DNA of 64,000 nucleotides from JACRCG01 sp964524835. Lineage in GTDB: Bacteria; Desulfobacterota; Desulfuromonadia; Geobacterales; Pseudopelobacteraceae. The DNA lies in the NCBI GenBank assembly GCA_964524835.1, contig CAZGEG010000001.1:182063-246062 (forward strand), given 5' to 3'. Below the pieces are notes generated by a model. That model searched no databases, was not told where the DNA came from, and saw nothing but the letters and a program-made list of their open reading frames with translations. A program made the position numbers and the translations under genes. This document shows, in pieces, positions 52,220-60,016 of this stretch. How positions within the stretch are numbered: position 1 is the stretch's first letter; every line of letters begins with the position of its first letter.

Positions 52220-52236
52220 GTCCCCTCCTTGGGGAC
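52220..52236 (-). promoter_or_regulatory. Shine-Dalgarno hairpin of the Ig-DUF3494 gene, copy 1
   Basis: Minus-strand GTCCCC-AAGGA-GGGGAC: six perfect pairs with the SD in loop and 3' arm, ending 4 nt before the ATG. A second hairpin GTGGCAGGCC/GGCCTGCCAC (52262-52285) lies upstream in the leader. Confidence 0.65.
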
Positions 52237-52316
52237 TTTATAACACTGTGAAACTAAATTAGTGGCAGGCCGGCAGGCCTGCCACTTTCTGCGATGGAAC
52301 ATGTCTACTAAAGGTA

Positions 52317-53156
52317 TTAAGGGACGGTAACGGTAGTAGCATCAAGAACTACTGCGGACTGCGCCAGCAGCCTGCCGTTGATCGATGACTTATTTCCAAA
52401 CGTGATCGCCGTCTGACCCAGGATGATTCCCTCGAAGTGCGTGTTTGCTCCAATGTTCACGGCGCCGGCCACCTGCCAGAAGATGTTCCTGGCCTGGGCA
52501 CCACCGCTAAGGATTACGTTTTTCGCAGCTGCCATGTCGAGAGTTCCCGCAATCTTGAAAATCCAGACATCCGTTGCGCCGCCGCTGAGAGTAAGGTCAG
52601 TCGGGATGGTAACTGAGGTGCCCCATTCGTAAACGCCGGGAACAAGGGTTAAAGAGGTAAGTGTTCCGGCACCCACATTGGTTGTTGCGGCAGATGTTGC
52701 GGTCCGGCCTGCCGCATTGGTGTAGGCGGTCCCCATACTGCCCACGGCTGTGGTCAGGTCGGCAGAAGTTGTCCCGCCAACATTGTCGGCAGCATATAGC
52801 TTTCCGGGTGCGGCCACTTGAGCGGAGGTAAAGCTCGTATCCGCGGGCTCAGTTATTAACGACCATCCTGTCAGGCCGATCCTGGCGGTCGGACTCAAGC
52901 CGATATTCCCGGTCACTACGGAGATCGGTGCTGTTGAGACGCCTGTTTTTGCGAGAATTGCATAATTTGCTGCTGATCCAAGCGGCACGGCTGAAGCTTC
53001 CGTACTTACCGCTCCCCGTGTTGCTGCGTCCGAGCCTGCGGCACCGCCTGCACTGCTTGAGCCTCCGTCACCGCATCCGGTCATAAAGATTGCCAGAGAT
53101 AATGCCGACAGGACAAATGCCATAAACCCTAAACTGCTGTTAAATCTTTTACGCAT
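52317..53156 (-). CDS. DUF3494-domain lipoprotein
   Basis: 279 residues. Signal with lipobox MTGC (lipid Cys about 28), a Gly/Ser/Ala linker, then one DUF3494 domain (about 55-279): PLGSAANYAILAKTGVSTAP, VVTGNIGLSPTARIGLTGWS, SLTLVPGVYEWGTSVTIPTD, DVWIFKIAGTLDM and GRLLAQSAVVLDATTVTVP. The shortest of the four paralogues, with no Ig-like repeats. A plain SD (GAGGAG) precedes the ATG, without the hairpin of the others. Part of the surface-protein cluster. Confidence 0.92.
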   Translation of the reverse strand: MRKRFNSSLGFMAFVLSALSLAIFMTGCGDGGSSSAGGAAGSDAATRGAVSTEASAVPLGSAANYAILAKTGVSTAPISVVTGNIGLSPTARIGLTGWSLITEPADTSFTSAQVAAPGKLYAADNVGGTTSADLTTAVGSMGTAYTNAAGRTATSAATTNVGAGTLTSLTLVPGVYEWGTSVTIPTDLTLSGGATDVWIFKIAGTLDMAAAKNVILSGGAQARNIFWQVAGAVNIGANTHFEGIILGQTAITFGNKSSINGRLLAQSAVVLDATTVTVP

Positions 53157-53478
53157 GTTGTTTCTCCTCTGTTAATTTATTTTCAAAGCTGATCGTTACT
53201 GACTGAATGACAGTACAACTAGCATGCCAAGGGATAAATGCTGGAACAATGCGGATAACGTGCTGATTGTTAGGGATTAAACTGAAAGCTGTTTTCAGGG
53301 GTACACATAAATCCGTCAATTGCGGCCACCGCATGTAACATAGCCGTTAATTATGAAGGGCAACGAAGGGAGGGAGTCCAGAGGATCAGTCTCCCTTACA
53401 GACAAACAAAACCTCCGGGGCTTATAAAAACCCCGGAGGCCTTTCAGATGCTGGCGAATATGTACAGGTAAACTCTGC
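53157..53478. other. Intergenic region with conserved upstream element and terminator
   Basis: Contains CCTCCGGGG/CCCCGGAGG (53412-53439), a stem followed on the minus strand by a T-rich run, which should end the 53479-55080 transcript. At about 53297-53340 AGGGGTACACATAAATCCGTC and CCACCGCAT resemble 55247-55295, so the two genes share an upstream element. Confidence 0.55.
53412..53439 (-). terminator. Stem-loop terminator after the three-repeat DUF3494 gene
   Basis: Nine-base-pair GC-rich stem (53412-53420 with 53431-53439); on the minus strand TTTTGTTTG follows. Confidence 0.75.
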
Positions 53479-55080
53479 TTACGGGGCGGTAATGGCGGTG
53501 GCGTTCAAGGTAACCGCCGTCTGTGCCAATGCCCTGCCGTTCATCACTGCGCCGGTATTCAGTGAAATCAGCGTCCGGCTCAATATGATTCCCTTGAAGT
53601 CGGCTGCAGTACCAAGGGTCGCCTGGCCGGAGACCTGCCAGAAGATGTTCTTGGACTGTGCTCCGCCGGCCAGGGTGATAATGGCGCTGTTGTTCACGGT
53701 GAGGTCCTGCGCTATCTGGAAGATCCAGACGTCATTTGCGCCGCCTGTGAGAGTAACGCCGGCGCTTGTAATTAATACTCCGGTGCCCCACTTGTAAAGG
53801 CCGGGAACGAGTGTCAACCCGCTGATGTCTCCGGCGCCCAGCTCGGTGAAATCGGGGGTGGTTCTTCCGGCAGCGTCGTTGAATGCGATTATCATGTCGC
53901 CCACAGCGGTGGTCATGTACGCAGGTGTGGGAGGAGTATAATCGGCTGCGTATATTTTCCCTGTCACCAATGATGACGTAGAAAAGGTGTTAGTGGAATC
54001 GGCGATCAGTCCAAAACCGGTGATGAAACTGGCGGCGGCAGGACTTAACCCGATATCGCCGACTACGGCAGTGGTCCCGGTGGTTGAGACCCCCGAGTTT
54101 GCCAGAATCACGAAATTCCCGGCTGTCCCAAGGTTTACCGGCAGGAGACCTGTCGCGACGGTAACAGTGACGGTATATGCCGCCGTTGAGTTGTCGCTCG
54201 CGGTTACCGTGTAAGTCACCGGTGCTGTGAAGTTATTCACCGTAATCCCGCTCGTCTGCACCACAGGAACAGTGCCTGCAGTCGCGTTTATCCCGGTGAT
54301 CGTGAAATCAGCTGTTAATGCGGTAACATCAGTCCCTTTCGGCATGGTAACCGCTATCGTCTTTGCCCCTTCATTAATACTCCCGGTAATTCCGTTAAAC
54401 GAATATGCGGTAACGGCTTTGGAAGAGTTTGAAGCCACGGTCACGGTCACGATATATACCGCCGTCGTGTTGTCGGCGGCGGTTACCGTATATGCCACCG
54501 GATTGCTGAAGTTATTCGGTGTTGACCCGCTCGTCTGAACTGCCGTGCCAATCGTTACGTTTGGCCCGGTCGTTGTGAATTTTGCAGTCAGGGCCGCTAC
54601 CGGTGTCCCGAACGGCACGGTCACCGCCACGGTTTTGGCCGCTTCATTTATTTTTCCCGCAAACTCGGTAAACCCGTTAAACGAATAGGCGGTAATTGCC
54701 TTGGCGGGGTTCAGGGCGACGGTTACTCTCGCCGTGTAGGTCGCTGTTGAACCATCGGCAGCGGTTACGATGTAGGCTACCGGGGCGGTAAAGTCATTCG
54801 CGGTAGCACCGCTCGTCTGAACTGCCGTGCCTACCTTGACGTTCGACCCGGTGGTCGTGAACGTCGCAACCAGTGCCGTTACGGCCGTCCCGTACGGAAC
54901 GGTTACCGAGACGCTCTTTGCCGGTTCATTCATTGTTCCCGCAACTCCGCCAAGCGAAAATGCGGTAAGGGCCTTGGCATCCGTCGATGCCTTGTTATTC
55001 ACGCCTCCACAGCCGGTCACAAGGGTGACGAGCAGCAGTACCAGAAACCACAACTTTGAGAATCCTCTGTATTTGATCAT
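53479..55080 (-). CDS. Lipoprotein with three DUF5018-like repeats and a DUF3494 domain
   Basis: 533 residues. Lipobox VTGC (lipid Cys about 24). Three repeats of about 90 residues follow (ALTAFSLGGVAGTMNEPAKS, AITAYSFNGFTEFAGKINEA, AVTAYSFNGITGSINEGAKT), each ending in YTVTAADNTTAVYIVTVTVA-type strands; this is the DUF5018/cadherin-like beta-sandwich pattern, different from the Big_5 repeats of its neighbours. The C-terminal 215 residues are a DUF3494 domain (GTAGNFVILANSGVSTTG, VVGDIGLSPAAASFITGF, DVWIFQIAQDLTV, GRALAQTAVTLNATAITAP). Probably surface displayed. Confidence 0.88.
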   Translation of the reverse strand: MIKYRGFSKLWFLVLLLVTLVTGCGGVNNKASTDAKALTAFSLGGVAGTMNEPAKSVSVTVPYGTAVTALVATFTTTGSNVKVGTAVQTSGATANDFTAPVAYIVTAADGSTATYTARVTVALNPAKAITAYSFNGFTEFAGKINEAAKTVAVTVPFGTPVAALTAKFTTTGPNVTIGTAVQTSGSTPNNFSNPVAYTVTAADNTTAVYIVTVTVASNSSKAVTAYSFNGITGSINEGAKTIAVTMPKGTDVTALTADFTITGINATAGTVPVVQTSGITVNNFTAPVTYTVTASDNSTAAYTVTVTVATGLLPVNLGTAGNFVILANSGVSTTGTTAVVGDIGLSPAAASFITGFGLIADSTNTFSTSSLVTGKIYAADYTPPTPAYMTTAVGDMIIAFNDAAGRTTPDFTELGAGDISGLTLVPGLYKWGTGVLITSAGVTLTGGANDVWIFQIAQDLTVNNSAIITLAGGAQSKNIFWQVSGQATLGTAADFKGIILSRTLISLNTGAVMNGRALAQTAVTLNATAITAP

Positions 55081-55084
55081 GCTT

Positions 55085-55101
55085 GTCCACTCCTTGGGGA
55101 C
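55085..55101 (-). promoter_or_regulatory. Shine-Dalgarno hairpin, copy 2 (degenerate)
   Basis: Minus-strand GTCCCC-AAGGA-GTGGAC: same position and loop as copy 1, with one mismatch in the stem. Confidence 0.5.
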
Positions 55102-55452
55102 TGTTTGAATCTGGTGAAGACAGTTTAGTTGGAGATCCGGTGATCTGCCGCTGAAGGAGCTCTACAACTATCGGGCCAAGGGTGATTTTTACCGTATGTC
55201 GGGGTAACAGACTGATTGCAAAGGACAAGATGGGACGTGAACAAATAGGGGTACCGTGAAATCCGTCATTATCCACCGCCATATATGACATAACCTCCAC
55301 ATTTGAAGCCAAGCCGTATAGACGGTATCGCTAATTTGTCAGCCACACCTGTTTCCGTCAGGCAGGCAAACACCCGACTCTTGAACGCAGAAGCCCGCAG
55401 CCGGTTGTCGGCTGCGGGCTTCTGCGTTTATTCACGGTTTGACCCGTTGCTG
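55102..55452. other. Intergenic region with terminator-like hairpin
   Basis: Leader of the 53479-55080 gene plus a 20-bp inverted repeat with a 5-nt loop (55384-55403 with 55409-55428), lying after the OmpA-family gene. No gene seen. Confidence 0.6.
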
Positions 55453-57045
55453 CTACTCTTCGATAATTTCAATAACCACTCTCATGTTGGCGTACGCTTC
55501 CGCCGAATACTTGTCGGAAGGAGTAGCTTCATGCTTTGCGGGGGTCGACTTGCCGTACCCGATTGTGGAAAGCCGGTTCTCATCAATACCGCCGACCTTC
55601 ACGAGGTATTCTTTGACCGAAGCGGCTCTTCTTTCGCTCAGTTCCTGGTTGTACTCCTCTGAGCCTGCAGCGGAGGTATGCCCGGCAATACGGATTTTCA
55701 TGGCAGGGTTGGCTTTCAGAGCCTTGGCATTAACATTCAGAATCGTCTTGCCGTTTTCGCTGATCGCAGAGCTGTTGAAGTCGAAATGGGAATTCTCCAG
55801 CGTGGCCAGCACGCCTATAACCTTGGGCTCATCATATGCAGTAAAGCTCCACTGGTAATCCTTTGCCATCCCGTTACCGGCAAGATCCCTGGCACCGGTC
55901 ATGATTGTAGCGGTGTAGACCTTGCCTTTTTCAAGTTTTTTTGCCGGGACAAAGGTCGCGGTCGAGGCTGACGAAGTCAACTTGCCCGGAACGGTTGTTG
56001 TTCCCTGCTTGAGAGTAAATGTTGCCGCATTGATCGAAGCCGGATCCATATTTTCACTGAAGGCGGCGTTGATGTTCTGCTTTACCGGTGCAGCCGTGGC
56101 ACCACTGACCGGGGACGTGAACGTTACCGTCGGCGCTGTCGTATCCGCAGCGATACCGGTGTTGAAACCCCACTGGTAATTGCCAGCCAGCCGGTTGCCG
56201 GAAAGGTCCTTGGCACCGGTAGTCACCGTGGCGGTATAGGCCTTGTCTTTATCATATGCGCGGGCAGGGGTGAAGGTCGCCGTTGTATCAGTGGATGTCA
56301 CCGTGCCGGAAACAGACGACGTTCCCTGCATGACGGTAAAAGAATCTGTGTTGAGTGTTGCGGTATCCATGTCTTCGTTGAAGGCAACGCTGGCTTTCTG
56401 GTTGACCGGCACACCAGTTGACCCGTTGACAGGGGCGGTGAAAACAACCTTCGGCGCCGTCATATCCGCAACCTCTGTTATGGCCGCAACCGCTTTCCTC
56501 TCGCCGCCGAAATTGTAGGTCAGGCCGACCGAATATTCAAAATTGTTGTCGCCGGTGTCATGGACAAGGATTGCATGCCGCACGTCAGCACGGAGGGCCA
56601 GGTCGGGATTGACGAAATACTTCACCCCGCCGCCGTAATCAACCAGTCCGGCGTAGTGGCTCTTGGCGCTGGGGGTGTTGGGTATATTGAAATTGGTGCC
56701 GCCGCCGCCGAGCGCAACAAACGGCACGAAGTTATTCTGCGGCATGAAATGGTACAGCAGATCGACACCGTAGCGGTATCGGTCGGCCTCTTTTGAACCG
56801 TACGGCATTCTCGTTTCGGTAAGGCTGTAGCCGAACATGGCCTCGGCGCCGAAATTTTCGGTAAAGTTGTAGCCGGCGCGCAAGCCGAATTCCGGACGGC
56901 TCTCCTCACGCTGGTCCTTGTCCAGCACATAGCCTCCGACAAAGGGGGAAACGGTGGCTGCACCTTTCCGGTTCTCGGCGAATCCGGGGGTTGCAAGGGT
57001 TACCAGCAATATTGCCGGTAATATCTTATTCAGAACTTTTTTCAT
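55453..57045 (-). CDS. OmpA-family outer-membrane protein with two Ig-like (Big_5) domains
   Basis: 530 residues: signal peptide (ILPAILLVTLATPGFA); an eight-strand OmpA-like barrel (about 25-185; VSPFVGGYVLDKDQREESR, FGLRAGYNFTENFGAEAMFG, YSVGLTYNFGG); two Big_5 Ig-like domains (about 198-295, 300-400), of the same type as in the neighbouring lipoproteins; and a C-terminal OmpA domain (about 410-530). In the peptidoglycan motif GHTSAAGSEEYNQELSERRA the usual Asp after GHT is Ser while the Arg is kept, so cell-wall binding may be weak. The Ig domains lie between barrel and OmpA domain, presumably periplasmic. Confidence 0.92.
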   Translation of the reverse strand: MKKVLNKILPAILLVTLATPGFAENRKGAATVSPFVGGYVLDKDQREESRPEFGLRAGYNFTENFGAEAMFGYSLTETRMPYGSKEADRYRYGVDLLYHFMPQNNFVPFVALGGGGTNFNIPNTPSAKSHYAGLVDYGGGVKYFVNPDLALRADVRHAILVHDTGDNNFEYSVGLTYNFGGERKAVAAITEVADMTAPKVVFTAPVNGSTGVPVNQKASVAFNEDMDTATLNTDSFTVMQGTSSVSGTVTSTDTTATFTPARAYDKDKAYTATVTTGAKDLSGNRLAGNYQWGFNTGIAADTTAPTVTFTSPVSGATAAPVKQNINAAFSENMDPASINAATFTLKQGTTTVPGKLTSSASTATFVPAKKLEKGKVYTATIMTGARDLAGNGMAKDYQWSFTAYDEPKVIGVLATLENSHFDFNSSAISENGKTILNVNAKALKANPAMKIRIAGHTSAAGSEEYNQELSERRAASVKEYLVKVGGIDENRLSTIGYGKSTPAKHEATPSDKYSAEAYANMRVVIEIIEE

Positions 57046-57117
57046 TTTGGTGCCTCCTGTACTTTGTCATTCATGAGCGCGTTAATACGCAGATATCTGT
57101 TATGTTCATCGTTCAGG

Positions 57118-57152
57118 GGATATTCCCGCAGTACTTGACTGCGGGAATATCC
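57118..57152. terminator. Hairpin between OmpA-family and Ig-DUF3494 genes
   Basis: A 15-bp perfect stem with 5-nt loop just after the stop of the 57161-59413 gene (minus strand). No T run, so termination is uncertain. Confidence 0.5.
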
Positions 57153-57160
57153 GACATGTT

Positions 57161-59413
57161 CTACTGAGGCACTGAAACGGTCGTAACCGATGGAGATGCG
57201 GCGCCGGTTAATGTAATCGCACCAGCTCCGGCTGCACCCGCCAAAACCCTGCCGACAACCGTTGAGCCGTTGTTGACTACGGCGGTTCTGCCGGCCAGAA
57301 TGTTCCCGTTCCAGGTTGTTCCGCTGCCGATGGTAATATCCCGGCCGACCACAAACCAGATGTTTTTGGCCTGGGCGCCGTTAACCAGCTTGATCTGTGT
57401 CGGAAGAAGAAGTGTACCGGAGTCGGTAAAATCTCCAGCTCCGCCGATAGTGCCTACCTTGATGATGAAGATGGCGTTCGCATTGTTCAGGCCATCGAAC
57501 GTGGCAACTTGCCCGGCCGCAAAACCAAGGTTCGCCTCATTGTAGACGCCCGGCTGGATGATTTTCCCGACCGGTCCCGGACCGCCCAGTTGACCTGAGA
57601 GTACACCAGCCAGAGTATCTACCTTGTTCATCCCCTCGGTCCACGCGACATTCAGGTCGTTCGTGACGGAATTTGCGGTACCGCCGTTGTCGAACGGATC
57701 GCCGGCCCAGTATATCGAACCGTTGACGGTCATTCCGGTGGGGCTCGAATAGACTTTGTTCAGACAGGCCTGTGACGCGCCGGCGTTACCGGTGGAATCA
57801 ATACATCCACCGAGCGGATGCAATGCAACATCACCATTGACCACGGTTACACCGGTTGAAGTCAGTCCGGCGCGCGCTGCTATCCCGAAAGAAGCGGCGC
57901 CGCGGAGGTTAATGGCGAGAGCCTGTGGAGGAACGATCGCTGCCGCTGTCCTGAATGTCCAGGGATTGGGTACCGGCAGTCCATTCACGGCCGGCACGAT
58001 CAGCGCGTTGCCTGCCAGGTCTTTGGCCCCGTTGGTAACCGTAACGGTATAACCTGTGTCAGGCTTGAGATTGCTCTGTGGCGAGAAGGTCGCAATGTTG
58101 TTCTGCACATCATAGGCGACCGTTCCCGGGATGTTGCCGATGACTCCGGTTTCAACCAGCGTGAAGTTTGCGGTGGTCATCGTATCAAGGCTCATCGCCT
58201 CACTGAAGGTTGCGTTGATACTATTGTTGACAGGTACGTTTGTTGCCAGATCGGCTGGGTTGGTGACCGTCACCGTGGGGGGAGTGACGTCTGCCGCGGG
58301 GCCGGTCGTCCAGCTCCATGGATTCGCCCTGAGACCGGCTATCAATGCATTACCGGCCAGGTCCGTGGCAACGGTCGAGATCGTCGAGGTATATTGGGTA
58401 AGCGGTTTGAGATTGATGTTCGGCGTAAACGTGGCGGTATTGCCGATGTAGGTCACTACTCCGGCAACAGGAGCCGAGGTCAAAGTTTCTCTCACCGTAA
58501 AACTGGTCGCCGGTGAAGCGAGAGTCGCCGGGTTCATCGGCTCACTGAAGGTTGCGGTGCTGGTTCTGTTGACCGGCAGGCCGGTCGCGCCGTCAAGCGC
58601 AGCCGTGGTAATCAGTATGGGTGCGGTGGTATCGAACGTCAAACCGGTTGTAAAGGTAAAGACAAAATCATTTACCATGGCATTGCTTGCCAGGTCCTTG
58701 ACACCGATGAGGTTTCCCCCTTCGATTGTGGCGGAGTATCTGATGTTCAACCTGAGAGGGGCTGACGGCGTAAAGATGGCGGAAGTGCCGGCGCGGGTAA
58801 CAACTCCCGGTACGTTAAGTCCGCTGACAGTCTCCTTCAGGGTAAAAGATGCAGCGCCGATCGTTGCCGGATCCATCTCCTCGCTGAAGCCTACCGTGAC
58901 TACCCGGTTGACCGGAACAGCTACGGCGGTATCGGTGGGTGATGTGACGCTGACAGTCGGTGCGATGATGTCTGCGGCCAGACCGGTTGTAAAGGTGAAG
59001 ACAAAGTCGCTGACCATGGCATTGCCCGCCAGGTCCTTGACCCCGCTGACGCCGCCTTTGATTGTCGCGGTATACCCGGTGTTGAATTTGAGATCGGCTG
59101 ACGGAGCAAAGGTAGCCGAAGTTCCGACCGGGGTAACTGCACCCGGCACGTCCGTTCCGCTGACAGTCTCTTTCACGGAAATGGACGCCGTGCTGACAGT
59201 TGCCGGCGCCATCGCCTCACTGAAAGCTACATTGATTTTCCGGTTAACGGGAACTGCCACAGCTGTGTTGGTAGGGGATGTGACACTGACTGTCGGTGCG
59301 GTGGCATCAGGGACAACCGGAATTTCCTGCGCATTGCTTGCGCACCCGGCCACGAAAGCGACGGTGAGTAACACCAGATACCGCATCTTTGAAAATACTT
59401 TTAATTTGTTCAT
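57161..59413 (-). CDS. Lipoprotein with four Ig-like (Big_5) domains and a DUF3494 domain
   Basis: 750 residues, the longest of the four. Lipobox VAGC (lipid Cys about 24). Four Big_5 repeats (about 35-140, 142-250, 252-365, 370-490), each starting DxxAPTVxVTxPxx and ending LAGNAMVSDFVFTFTTG-like. The DUF3494 domain occupies about 495-750 (NLRGAASFGIAARAGLTSTG, VVNGDVALHPLGGCIDSTG, NAIFIIKVGTIGGAGDFTDS, GRVLAGAAGAGAITLTGA); it is more divergent and has a small Cys-containing insert. Shares the SD-hairpin leader with the genes starting at 52215 and 55080. Confidence 0.9.
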   Translation of the reverse strand: MNKLKVFSKMRYLVLLTVAFVAGCASNAQEIPVVPDATAPTVSVTSPTNTAVAVPVNRKINVAFSEAMAPATVSTASISVKETVSGTDVPGAVTPVGTSATFAPSADLKFNTGYTATIKGGVSGVKDLAGNAMVSDFVFTFTTGLAADIIAPTVSVTSPTDTAVAVPVNRVVTVGFSEEMDPATIGAASFTLKETVSGLNVPGVVTRAGTSAIFTPSAPLRLNIRYSATIEGGNLIGVKDLASNAMVNDFVFTFTTGLTFDTTAPILITTAALDGATGLPVNRTSTATFSEPMNPATLASPATSFTVRETLTSAPVAGVVTYIGNTATFTPNINLKPLTQYTSTISTVATDLAGNALIAGLRANPWSWTTGPAADVTPPTVTVTNPADLATNVPVNNSINATFSEAMSLDTMTTANFTLVETGVIGNIPGTVAYDVQNNIATFSPQSNLKPDTGYTVTVTNGAKDLAGNALIVPAVNGLPVPNPWTFRTAAAIVPPQALAINLRGAASFGIAARAGLTSTGVTVVNGDVALHPLGGCIDSTGNAGASQACLNKVYSSPTGMTVNGSIYWAGDPFDNGGTANSVTNDLNVAWTEGMNKVDTLAGVLSGQLGGPGPVGKIIQPGVYNEANLGFAAGQVATFDGLNNANAIFIIKVGTIGGAGDFTDSGTLLLPTQIKLVNGAQAKNIWFVVGRDITIGSGTTWNGNILAGRTAVVNNGSTVVGRVLAGAAGAGAITLTGAASPSVTTVSVPQ

Positions 59414-59419
59414 ATTTGC

Positions 59420-59436
59420 CCCCTCCTTAGGGACGT
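59420..59436 (-). promoter_or_regulatory. Shine-Dalgarno hairpin, copy 3
   Basis: Minus-strand GTCCCT-AAGGA-GGGGGC: six pairs including two G-U, so the stem is kept despite base changes relative to copy 1. Confidence 0.6.
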
Positions 59437-60016
59437 TTGTAGCTGTGAAGCAATTTTAGCGGCTTACCAGGATGGCCTGCCACTTTCTAAAACGGAATCT
59501 GAATTCCTCGTGCCATTCGGCCGAGCTGCATCTACTATTGCCGGTACTAAACAGGCTGCTGCGCTTCACTCACTTTATTTCATCGCTGCGAATCAGTTTC
59601 TGTTCTTCAGTACGATGTATCCTCCACACGGAAACAATGAGATCCCGTTTCCCAAGGTGAAATGACCAGGATTATATATCTGTCATGGCAATTAGTTCGC
59701 CAAGAACAGAATTAAAAATCAATTTGTTGAATTATTCTTTATAAACAGTGTGTTGAGTCGGCAGGCGAGGGAATACAGGCCGTATGGCACGACCCATATA
59801 CCCTCAATATTTGGTGGAACCTCAGCATGCGGAGGGCTGTTTTGCGGGGGATGTAGAATGTGTTGTCCTGCTCTACAAGAGCATTCGCTATCCCTGCATA
59901 AACGCCGGGGGGAGTCGCCTGATCTTAGAAGCCCGCAACCGGTATTCCGGAGCAGCCTTATGTCTATAGAGGAATACCTTTGGTACATTCAAGGAAATGC
60001 TGGTATATCTATAGTA
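59437..60016. other. Divergent intergenic region
   Basis: Holds the leader of the 57161-59413 gene (GGCCTGCCACTTTCT at 59475-59489 is shared with 52276-52290) and the upstream region of the CheB-CheR gene. The cheBR frame is open through 59750-60016 but that part has no family likeness. Confidence 0.5.

Noticed and set aside
50464..59413. Calling the DUF3494 proteins ice-binding proteins
   Set aside because: The fold is shared with adhesins and proteins of unknown role; nothing in the sequence shows ice binding.
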